From Opitutales bacterium (lineage in GTDB: Bacteria; Verrucomicrobiota; Verrucomicrobiia; Opitutales; T3Sed10-336): 13,256 nt of DNA. A model generated the notes under the pieces. It was not told the DNA's origin. It ran no database searches and saw only the letters and a list, made by a program, of their open reading frames with translations. The DNA is taken from NCBI GenBank assembly GCA_007132315.1, contig SLOW01000153.1, positions 1 to 13,256 of the forward strand. The letters run 5' to 3'. Each line of letters begins with the position of its first letter. The stretch's first letter is position 1. Below, piece by piece: positions 7,647-13,256 of this stretch. A program made the translations under genes and the position numbers.

Positions 7647-7742
7647 ATGACGACATCGATTCATAATCCCGTTCTACGTGGATTTAATCCCGATTTTTCC
7701 GTCGTCCGGGAGGGGGAGGACTTTCTCCTGCGGGAGCGCTGA
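7647..7742 (+). pseudogene. N-terminal stump of a GH43 glycosidase gene
   Basis: An ATG one base after the UDG stop opens a 31-codon frame ending in TGA at 7740. It reads MTTSIHNPVLRGFNPDFS followed by VVREGEDFLLRER. The NPVLRGFNPD-S-V-R-G-D-F pattern is the N-terminal signature of glycoside hydrolase family 43 (beta-xylosidase / arabinofuranosidase), including the Asp of NPD (Asp16), which is the catalytic base in that family. Intact enzymes continue for 300-550 residues with a 'yyl..STFEWFPG' segment; here the frame ends at once and no continuation is visible in other frames before the M42 gene begins at 7759. It is therefore most likely a deletion remnant. A translated short peptide cannot be excluded. 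Confidence 0.6.
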
Positions 7743-7758
7743 GTTCGGTCGCGAATGC

Positions 7759-8832
7759 CTACCAGACGCCGTGTTCGCCCTTCTTCAGTGAACGGGCGAA
7801 GGCGGTGAGCAGGCGGACGCAATTTTCGATGTCCTCCAGGTCCACGATCTCACTCGGGGTGTGCATATATCGCAATGGCACCGAAATGACACCGGTCGCC
7901 ACGCCGGGACCGGCGATCTGAATGGCCCGGGCGTCGGTGCCGGTCGGACGCGGGTCGGCTTCCAGTTGAAACGGGATTCTGTTCCTCTCGGCACAGGCGA
8001 TAAGACGCTCGAAAACGAACGGGTTGACGTTGGCGCCGCGGCAGATGATCGGTCCGTCGCCCAGACGGGTTTCGCCGTGCTTGCGGTGATCGCAATCGGG
8101 ATGGTCGGTTGCGTGCCCGACATCGACGGCCACGGCCAGGTGCGGGTGGACCGCGTAGGCGGATGTGCTCGCGCCGCGGGTGCCGATTTCCTCCTGGGTC
8201 GTCGCCACGGCCACCACCGAGGCCGAGATCTTTTTTCCCTCGGCCACGCGGCGCAGGGTTTCGCCAACGATGTAGGCCCCCGATTTGTTGTCGAAGGCGC
8301 GGGCGACGCCGACCGTGCCGTGGATGAGCTCAAAATCCTGGTCGTAGGTCGCGACATCGCCGATGGAGACGCGTTTCAGCGCCTCTTTCCTGTCCTTGGC
8401 TCCGATGTCGATCCACATTTCGTGGATCTGCGGCACCTTGTTGCGTTCCTCCTGTTTCATCAAGTGAATGGCCCGCTTGCCGGTGACTCCTTTGATCACG
8501 CCGTTTCGGGTCTGAATGTTCACCCGGCGGCCGCCGATCATGACGCGGTCGTGCCCGCCGATGGTGTCGAAATAGAGAAACCCCTTTTCACTGATATGCT
8601 TGATGATCAGGCCGAGCTCGTCGATGTGGCCGGCCAGCATCAAGATGGGATCACCGCCGGGATTCCGGATCGCGATCCGATTGCCCATGGGGTCGCGCCG
8701 GTACTTGTCGGCGACACGCTCGACGTACCGGTCGAACACCGCTTGAGATTCGGATTCGTAGCCGGACGGAGATCGGGCGGTGAGGAGATCGGTGAGAAAT
8801 TCGGGTGCCTTGCGGGCTATTTTCTTGGTCAT
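7759..8832 (-). CDS. M42 family metallo-aminopeptidase
   Basis: Cytoplasmic di-metal aminopeptidase or deblocking peptidase of the M42 (FrvX/CelM/TET) family, usually a large self-compartmentalised assembly that trims peptides. From ATG 8832 it has 357 residues, the usual family length. Metal ligands and catalytic residues are all visible: GHIDELG (His69, Asp71), AFDNKSG (bridging Asp181), TTQEEIGTRG (general base Glu214 and ligand Glu215), AVDVGH (Asp237) and RYMHTPSE (His324). The frame stays open upstream to about 9147, but those residues look like translated intergenic DNA, so MTKKIARKAPEFL is taken as the start; its Shine-Dalgarno is poor. It converges with UDG and the GH43 stump, 16 bases away. 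An intrinsic terminator after hpf suggests it has its own promoter within 8833-9054. Substrate specificity (Leu/Glu/Lys type or cellulase-annotated variants) cannot be told. Confidence 0.93.
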   Translation of the reverse strand: MTKKIARKAPEFLTDLLTARSPSGYESESQAVFDRYVERVADKYRRDPMGNRIAIRNPGGDPILMLAGHIDELGLIIKHISEKGFLYFDTIGGHDRVMIGGRRVNIQTRNGVIKGVTGKRAIHLMKQEERNKVPQIHEMWIDIGAKDRKEALKRVSIGDVATYDQDFELIHGTVGVARAFDNKSGAYIVGETLRRVAEGKKISASVVAVATTQEEIGTRGASTSAYAVHPHLAVAVDVGHATDHPDCDHRKHGETRLGDGPIICRGANVNPFVFERLIACAERNRIPFQLEADPRPTGTDARAIQIAGPGVATGVISVPLRYMHTPSEIVDLEDIENCVRLLTAFARSLKKGEHGVW

Positions 8833-9054
8833 GTTTATTTTCGCGGTTCGGGCTGAATTGGAACGGTAAGATTCCGCATAATCAACCGCAATTGACCATC
8901 GGCTCGGGGCCGCGGAACACAAGCCCCGACGCCGTCGCAAGAACGGCACTACGAAATCCTGTTCCGCGCGCAGGTCAGCCGCTTCAGCGCAACCTTTGGT
9001 GCGCAAAGCCGCGGCGGTTGCCCGTTGGGAACCTATTTGATTCGCGTGGAGCCG
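8833..9054. other. Upstream region of the M42 gene
   Basis: These bases lie between the hpf terminator and the M42 start and should hold the M42 promoter, but no convincing -35/-10 pair can be named. On the plus strand a frame without an ATG start is open from 8896 to the stop at 9088-9090; its middle part has GC-rich third positions but matches no family I know. Confidence 0.35.
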
Positions 9055-9083
9055 AAAAAGGCCGCCGGTCGGAACCGGCGGCC
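9055..9083 (-). terminator. Intrinsic terminator of the hibernation factor gene
   Basis: GGCCGCCGGT (9060-9069) and ACCGGCGGCC (9074-9083) form a perfect 10-bp GC-rich stem with a 4-base loop. Read on the minus strand it is followed by five T (A-run at 9055-9059 on the plus strand), the classic Rho-independent form. It starts 23 bases after the hpf stop and isolates hpf from the downstream M42 gene. It is the clearest terminator in the window. Confidence 0.9.
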
Positions 9084-9106
9084 GCGATAAGATGCTGACT
9101 GCTGCT

Positions 9107-9475
9107 TCAGGCCGGGTGCGTCTTGGGCAACTCGGCCGGCAGCTCAATGGAATGAGGGTGATTGCGTTTGACCTTTTTGAGCCGGGCGCGCCGGCGAATC
9201 ATCCGGTCCAGTTTATCGACCACGCTGTCGATCGACTTGTGCAAATCGTGCGTGGCCTCGGAGACCACCATGTCCGGTCCGTTAATTTCGATAATTCCTT
9301 TGGCGACAAACGGGGTTTCTTTGTTGTGGTTCTTGTCGCAATCGAGTTCCATCCTGACTCTGACAATTCGTTCCTCATGGCGGAACAGCTTCTCGACCTT
9401 TTCCCGCACGAATGATTTGAGGGATTCCGTCAAGTCGAGGTGGCGACCGGAGATGATCAGGTCATTATCGTTCAT
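9107..9475 (-). CDS. hpf: Ribosome hibernation promoting factor, short HPF/YfiA type
   Basis: Binds the 30S decoding region and silences or protects ribosomes in stationary phase or stress. From ATG 9475 it has 122 residues. Seen: the N-terminal IISGRHLDLTESLKSFVREK, EKLFRHEERIVRVRMELD, the DLHKSIDSVVDKLDRMIRR helix near 75-93, and a basic stretch RARLKKVKR, then a short tail ending PAELPKTHPA. It lacks the C-terminal dimerisation domain of long HPF (~180-190 residues), so by length it belongs with short HPF/YfiA; the acidic/Pro tail does not settle HPF versus YfiA. The strong purine-rich Shine-Dalgarno just before the ATG fixes the start; the frame is open for 14 further codons upstream. It is transcribed divergently from the SDR gene across only 56 bases. 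Confidence 0.92.
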   Translation of the reverse strand: MNDNDLIISGRHLDLTESLKSFVREKVEKLFRHEERIVRVRMELDCDKNHNKETPFVAKGIIEINGPDMVVSEATHDLHKSIDSVVDKLDRMIRRRARLKKVKRNHPHSIELPAELPKTHPA

Positions 9476-9479
9476 TCTC

Positions 9480-9493
9480 TCTCTTCCTTTCTG
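9480..9493 (-). promoter_or_regulatory. Shine-Dalgarno of hpf
   Basis: On the minus strand AAAGGAAGAGAGAG precedes the ATG at 9475 with suitable spacing. It is the strongest ribosome binding site seen in this window and excludes the in-frame ATG 14 codons upstream. Confidence 0.65.
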
Positions 9494-9531
9494 GTTTAGG
9501 TTGGATCGTGATTTCAAGGGCCAAATGATTT

Positions 9532-10350
9532 ATGGGAAATGTTTTGGAAAACATGGCGTCGGCCTATTCGACCGTGGTTGTGACCGGCGGTTCCTCGGGA
9601 ATCGGTCAGGCGTTCATCCGTCAGTTGCACAGTCTGAACGGAACCCTCCGCGTTTGCAATCTTTCCCGGCGTAAACCGGATGTGAATATCGACGGCCTCG
9701 ACCTCAGACACCACCCCTGCGACCTGGCCGACCGGGAGGCCCTGGACGTGGTGGTGGAGCGCCTGCTCGCGGACCTCGCGCCGGGGCCGGTTCTGCTGAT
9801 CAACAACAGCGGCTTCGGCTCCTGCGGGCCGTTTCCCGAGCCGGGGCTGGATCGCCACCTGGCCATGATCGACGTGAATGTCCGGGCTCCGGTCGCCCTT
9901 ACCGGGCTCCTGCTCCCGCGGCTTCGCGAATCCGGGGGCGCGGTGGTCAATATCGCCTCGACCGCGGCCTTCCAACCTACGCCCTACCTGGCCACCTACG
10001 GGGCGGGGAAGGCCTTTCTGCTGAACTGGAGCCTGGCCCTCGAGCGCGAGCTGGCCGGAATCGGGGTCCATGTCCTGGCGGTGTGTCCCGGTCCGACCGC
10101 GACCGGTTTTTTCCGGGCCGCGGGGTTTGAATCCCGGGTGGTCTCTCCCCTGTTTTCCCAGTCCGCGGAGGCGGTTGTGACGACCTCGCTGAAGGCCCTG
10201 GCGAAGCGTAGGGCCCTCTGCGTGAGCGGGTGGAAGAATCGCTTGGTGGTGGCGGCGGGATCCGTTCCGCCCCGGACCTGGGTGGCCCGTGTGAGCGAGT
10301 GGGTGCTGCGCCGGGTGAGGCTCGATCCATCCAGAAGGGACGGGAAGTAA
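9532..10350 (+). CDS. Short-chain dehydrogenase/reductase (SDR)
   Basis: NAD(P)-dependent oxidoreductase of the classical SDR family; cytoplasmic; substrate unknown. At 272 residues it has the usual length. Seen: the nucleotide-binding TGGSSGIG (18-25), LINNSGFGS (in place of NNAG, near 90-98), the catalytic triad Ser143 (NIAST), Tyr156 and Lys160 (YGAGK), and the CPGPTATGFF loop after the sixth strand. The C-terminal part (ALAKRRALCVSGWKNRL and a basic tail) resembles the YqjQ/DltE-like SDR group, which is an impression only. ATG 9532 is used; ATG 9553 (after 7 codons) keeps the whole fold and is as likely, since neither has a strong Shine-Dalgarno. It lies divergent from hpf and just upstream of a small ORF and the hybrid kinase, so all three could be co-transcribed. 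Confidence 0.92.
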   Translation: MGNVLENMASAYSTVVVTGGSSGIGQAFIRQLHSLNGTLRVCNLSRRKPDVNIDGLDLRHHPCDLADREALDVVVERLLADLAPGPVLLINNSGFGSCGPFPEPGLDRHLAMIDVNVRAPVALTGLLLPRLRESGGAVVNIASTAAFQPTPYLATYGAGKAFLLNWSLALERELAGIGVHVLAVCPGPTATGFFRAAGFESRVVSPLFSQSAEAVVTTSLKALAKRRALCVSGWKNRLVVAAGSVPPRTWVARVSEWVLRRVRLDPSRRDGK

Positions 10351-10356
10351 CATAAA

Positions 10357-10443
10357 ATGCTTTACTCAATCCGATTCGGACGTTTATCTCCTGAAGAGGA
10401 CTCGAGTTCCGAGACCCTTATCCCCTGTCATTCAAATGCTTAA
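10357..10443 (+). CDS. Possible small ORF (28 residues) coupled to the kinase start
   Basis: ATG 10357 follows the SDR stop by six bases and has GGGAAG (10342-10347) nine bases upstream, a good Shine-Dalgarno. The frame encodes 28 residues starting MLYSIRFGRLSPEED and ends TAA at 10441-10443, overlapping the kinase ATG at 10436 by eight bases. The kinase start has no ribosome binding site of its own, so reading through this ORF could deliver ribosomes to it. Against a real gene: codon use is AT-rich at third positions, unlike its neighbours, and the peptide resembles nothing I know. Treat as a candidate leader peptide or chance frame. Confidence 0.3.
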   Translation: MLYSIRFGRLSPEEDSSSETLIPCHSNA

Positions 10444-12934
10444 GCGTGCCAGTTCCTGTGTTGCTTCGTTCCCGAGCCGTACCGTGCTGTTCTCGGGCTG
10501 GGTGGGCGTGAGTGTCGGCGCCCTCGTGCTCGCGGGTTGGACGGCGGACATTGATCCGCTTAAGCGGGTGTTTCCGGCGTTTGTATCGATGAATCCGTTG
10601 ACGGCGGTTTGTTTTCTGGCCGCGGCGTCCGGGTTGCTCTTGCTGCGGCAAGAAAGTCCTTCGCGGGGGCGGCGCATTCGGGCGGCCGTCTGTGCCGCGG
10701 TGCCGATGGCGTGCGGCGGGCTCGTGCTTCTGCGATACCTGACGGGTTGGGACGCCGGAATTGACCGGCTCTTGTTTTCGAGCGCTCTCGAGTCGGAGGG
10801 CCCGAATGTCGCCAATGCCATGGCGCTGCATACGGCGCTCTTGTTCTTGCTCTCCGGGGGCGCACTCCAGCTCGTCGCCTTCGGGGTTGGGCGGCGTGCG
10901 GCGGTTGTCTCCCAAAGCTTGGCTGTGGCGACCACGGCGCTGGCACTACTGGTCTTGGTCGGATACGTGTATCAGGCGAGTCCTTTCCTGGCCGTTGGCC
11001 CGTCGATTCCCATGGTCCTGAACACCGCGGCCGCGTTTTTCCTGATCGGATTGGGCGTTTTTTTTCTGCGTCCCCGCCACGGCCTGGCCTCGGTGATTAT
11101 GGCCGATACGGTTGGCGGGCTCCTTTTGCGGCGGTTGCTTCCCGGCTCGCTGCTTCTGCCCGTCGTGGTCGGGGGATTGCTCCTGCTGGGGGAGTGGAAG
11201 GGGATTTACGACCCGGAATTTGTGTTCTCTCTGGCGATCGTCGGGATCATGGGGTTCCTCAGCGTCATGATCTGGACCTGCGCGGCCCCGTTGAATGCCG
11301 TGGAGAACGCTTTGCGCGAGGCCAGAGACGATCTGGAGCGCCGGGTGGCGGAGCGCACCGCGGAGCTCAGCGAGGAACGGGAACACTTGAACGTCGTGCT
11401 GCGCAACGCGCGCTCCCATATCGTCGCCTGCGACACCCAGGGCCGGCTGGCCCTGGACAACCGGGCCGCCTGTGTGCGTGCCGACAGGTCGCCGGTCTCC
11501 CTTCCGCCGGATGAGTGGACCGGCTTTTTCGACTATCACAGTCCGGACGATCGGCGACCCCTTACCCTTGAAGAATTGCCTCTGAAACGGGCTCTCAGCG
11601 GCGAACTGGTGCGGAGCGAGGAGTTCATCCGGCCGGACGGCCGAGGCGGTTTCCGCACGTTGACGGTCACCGCTCAACCCATTGCCGATCCACGCGGACA
11701 CCCGCTCGGGGCGGTCAGTTTCGCGCACGATATCACGGAACAGAAGTGGATCGACAGCCAATTGCAGCGCTCGCAGCGCCTGGAGAGCATCGGCACGCTG
11801 GCCGGTGGGATCGCTCACGACTTGAACAACGTGCTGGTGCCCGTGCTGATGGGGATCCAGACCTTGCAGGAGGATAAGATCGACGAGGACACCCGCGAGG
11901 TGCTGGAGACGGTGGAGAGCAGCACGCGGCGCGGTGTGGACATCGTGAAACAGATCCTTTCCTTCGCCCGGGGCGGCTCTGGCGAGAAGGTGGAGTTGGA
12001 TCTCAAAACGGTGATCGGCGAGCATGTCACCATGATCCGGGAGACCTTCCCGCCTTCGATCCGGATCGAAGCGGACATCGACGAGGATCTGCTCATTGTC
12101 AACGGCGACAATACGCAATTGCATCAGGTTCTCATGAACCTGTGCCTGAATGCACGGGACGCCATGGCCGAGGGGGGCGTCCTGAGTATCGTGGCGAAGA
12201 ATCAGGTGGTGGGCGAGGAGGACCCGCTCCGGCACGGCGGTGTGGCAGCCGGCCCCTACGTGGAGATTGCAGTTTGTGATACGGGACCGGGAATCCCCCG
12301 GGAGCTGATCGAGCGAGTGTTCGATCCGTTCTTCACTACCAAGGAGCCCGGCAAGGGGCCCGGGCTCGGGCTTTCCACCATGGTTGGAATCGTGCGCGAT
12401 CACGGCGGGTTCTGGCAGGTGGACAGCGAGCCGGGCGCGGGAGCGGTGTTTCGTGTCTTTTTCCCGGCCCTGCGCGAGTGTCCGTTACCGGTCGCGCCCC
12501 GCAGGCGGCGTCCGAGGCTGAAGGGCGCGGGCCAGTGTGTTCTCCTGGTGGATGACGATGCCGCCGTTCTGGCGGTCACCCGGGGCTTGCTGGAGCGCCA
12601 CGATTATCGGGTGGTCACCGCCGAAAACGGGTGTGAGGCCGTCGATTGTTTCGACGGGGATCCGGATGCGATCGACCTGGTCATGATCGACATGTCGATG
12701 CCGGTGATGGACGGTGCGACGGCTATTCGGGCGCTGCGCGAACGCAGCGCCACGCTGCCGATCGTCGCGGTCAGCGGTCTGCCTGAGAACAGGGACGAGG
12801 CCGAGAAGGCTTCCGGCGGTACCGCCTACTTTCTGCTCAAGCCGTACACCATCGGCGTCGTCCTGGAAACGGTGCGGCGGGCCGCGGGAACCAGCGGACG
12901 GCTTGACGAACCGGATCTCCTCGGCCGCCACTGA
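10436..12934 (+). CDS. Membrane hybrid histidine kinase with PAS and receiver domains
   Basis: Sensor kinase that autophosphorylates on His and passes the phosphate to its own receiver Asp. The 832 residues hold about eight predicted membrane helices (roughly 17-35, 50-70, 82-101, 124-147, 152-176, 185-210, 230-250, 260-285), with MNPLTAVCFL and IPMVLNTAAAFFLIG repeating a similar motif; a coiled coil (about 287-318, ARDDLERRVAERTAELSEER); a PAS-like domain (about 319-440) ending in the PAC-type GAVSFAHDITEQK; HisKA with LAGGIAHDLNN (His461); HATPase with NLCLNARDAM, DTGPGIP, FDPFFTTK and GKGPGLGLST; and a receiver (about 700-815) with VLLVDDD, phosphoacceptor Asp752, AVSG and Lys802. All catalytic motifs are intact. 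No DNA-binding output or partner regulator is adjacent, so it looks orphan. The signal is unknown. The start lacks a Shine-Dalgarno and may be coupled to the small ORF. Confidence 0.93.
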   Translation: MLKRASSCVASFPSRTVLFSGWVGVSVGALVLAGWTADIDPLKRVFPAFVSMNPLTAVCFLAAASGLLLLRQESPSRGRRIRAAVCAAVPMACGGLVLLRYLTGWDAGIDRLLFSSALESEGPNVANAMALHTALLFLLSGGALQLVAFGVGRRAAVVSQSLAVATTALALLVLVGYVYQASPFLAVGPSIPMVLNTAAAFFLIGLGVFFLRPRHGLASVIMADTVGGLLLRRLLPGSLLLPVVVGGLLLLGEWKGIYDPEFVFSLAIVGIMGFLSVMIWTCAAPLNAVENALREARDDLERRVAERTAELSEEREHLNVVLRNARSHIVACDTQGRLALDNRAACVRADRSPVSLPPDEWTGFFDYHSPDDRRPLTLEELPLKRALSGELVRSEEFIRPDGRGGFRTLTVTAQPIADPRGHPLGAVSFAHDITEQKWIDSQLQRSQRLESIGTLAGGIAHDLNNVLVPVLMGIQTLQEDKIDEDTREVLETVESSTRRGVDIVKQILSFARGGSGEKVELDLKTVIGEHVTMIRETFPPSIRIEADIDEDLLIVNGDNTQLHQVLMNLCLNARDAMAEGGVLSIVAKNQVVGEEDPLRHGGVAAGPYVEIAVCDTGPGIPRELIERVFDPFFTTKEPGKGPGLGLSTMVGIVRDHGGFWQVDSEPGAGAVFRVFFPALRECPLPVAPRRRRPRLKGAGQCVLLVDDDAAVLAVTRGLLERHDYRVVTAENGCEAVDCFDGDPDAIDLVMIDMSMPVMDGATAIRALRERSATLPIVAVSGLPENRDEAEKASGGTAYFLLKPYTIGVVLETVRRAAGTSGRLDEPDLLGRH

Positions 12935-12980
12935 TCCCTTGGCGCGGTTAATGGCATGGGTCGAAGCAGCGTCAGCTTGA

Positions 12981-12994
12981 CCGATTCGGATCGG
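12981..12994 (+). terminator. Weak hairpin after the kinase
   Basis: CCGAT (12981-12985) pairs with ATCGG (12990-12994) around a TCGG loop, 47 bases after the kinase stop, followed by the pyrimidine-rich CTCTTCCTTT. The stem is short and the T-run broken, so this is at best a weak terminator. The kinase and the opposing pseudouridine synthase gene converge here. Confidence 0.25.
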
Positions 12995-13034
12995 CTCTTC
13001 CTTTGGAGGGTCGCTTCCGCATGGCCGCCGAGTT

Positions 13035-13052
13035 GGGAGCGCCGCCCTTCAG
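13035..13052 (-). repeat. Second copy of the 18-base repeat core
   Basis: Read on the minus strand this is CTGAAGGGCGGCGCTCCC, matching 17 of 18 bases of 4431-4448 on the plus strand. It sits in the convergent gap between the kinase and the RluA-type gene. Unlike the first copy it is not enclosed by a strong outer stem. Both copies are followed within about 20 bases by ATGC and further on by CCGATC. Confidence 0.4.
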
Positions 13053-13106
13053 GAAGTCAAAGCGCGAGCCCGATCTCGATCTGGTTTCGTCAAACGATGA
13101 AACGCC

Positions 13107-13256
13107 TTAACCGAGCATTGTTGCCTGAAGTTTGAATTCGAGGCCGCGTTCGCTGCCGAAGGCGACGAGGTCTTCGGGGGGCGGTGCGGTGAACGCACGC
13201 GTGAAATCGGGACTGGAGAACCGGAGGTGCCAGGCGTGCAGCGCCTGGCGTGACAA
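13107..13256 (-). CDS. RluA-family pseudouridine synthase, C-terminal end (cut by window edge)
   Basis: The minus strand from 13256 reads LSRQALHAWHLRFSSPDF, then TRAFTAPPPEDLVAF and a tail ending QATMLG before TAA at 13107-13109. RQALHA-x-x-L-x-F followed by F-x-A-P-x-P-x-D is the C-terminal signature of RluA/RluD-type enzymes, which isomerise uridines in 23S rRNA or tRNA. Only 49 residues are inside the window, so the catalytic Asp domain, any S4 domain and the exact target (RluC, RluD, RluA or TruC) cannot be seen. It converges on the hybrid kinase with 172 bases between stops. Confidence 0.75.
   Translation of the reverse strand: MSRQALHAWHLRFSSPDFTRAFTAPPPEDLVAFGSERGLEFKLQATMLG

Noticed and set aside
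9508..9526. Sigma-54-like promoter upstream of hpf (minus-strand TTGGCCC)
   Set aside because: The -24 GG is present, but the invariant -12 GC is missing at the required spacing.
10946..12403. 485-codon open frame antisense to the kinase
   Set aside because: Same composition artefact; the kinase on the plus strand has every expected motif.
1..13256. CRISPR array, tRNA or rRNA gene, insertion sequence, phage or toxin-antitoxin module
   Set aside because: No regularly spaced repeats, no cloverleaf or rRNA-like stretch, no transposase or integrase motif and no paired small toxin-antitoxin frames were found on either strand.

Overview
The window looks like GC-rich (roughly 60%) chromosomal DNA of a free-living bacterium, most likely from the PVC superphylum and probably Verrucomicrobiota or a relative. 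The clues are a single fused SecD-SecF protein directly after yajC and before recJ, a uracil-DNA glycosylase of the GNIMNWRPE type, and a sugar-degradation flavour in two gene remnants. The lineage is inferred from remembered family patterns; no search was run.

Layout. (1) 1-1142, minus: N-terminal 60% of biosynthetic arginine decarboxylase (speA), cut by the window edge. (2) 1143-1377: divergent intergenic region with GC-rich palindromes. (3) 1378-4294, plus: yajC then fused secDF, the accessory complex of Sec protein export. (4) 4295-4758: a 464-base gap with a hairpin just after secDF and a two-hairpin element that looks like a dispersed repeat. (5) 4759-6480, plus: recJ exonuclease. (6) 6481-6706: short gap with a likely decayed, frameshifted piece of a Gfo/Idh/MocA-type oxidoreductase on the minus strand. 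(7) 6707-7645, plus: family 4-like uracil-DNA glycosylase, followed one base later by a 31-codon stump of a GH43 glycosidase gene. (8) 7759-8832, minus: M42 metallo-aminopeptidase. (9) 9107-9475, minus: short ribosome hibernation factor, ending in a textbook intrinsic terminator at 9055-9083. (10) 9532-10350, plus: short-chain dehydrogenase; then a possible 28-residue small ORF whose stop overlaps the start of (11) 10436-12934, a membrane-bound hybrid histidine kinase with a C-terminal receiver domain. (12) 13107-13256, minus: C-terminal end of an RluA-type pseudouridine synthase, running off the right edge.

How it fits together. Most genes are housekeeping: polyamine synthesis, Sec export, DNA repair (recJ and UDG), protein turnover, ribosome hibernation and rRNA modification. 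The accessory content is small: two degraded carbohydrate-gene fragments on either side of the UDG gene, repeat-like intergenic palindromes, and an orphan-looking hybrid kinase. I see no CRISPR array, tRNA, rRNA, insertion sequence, phage gene or defence system. The best leads are the repeat-like element (an 18-base core occurring twice with one mismatch, in opposite orientation), the two gene remnants, and the possible translational coupling in front of the kinase. Nothing here supports claiming a new multi-gene system.
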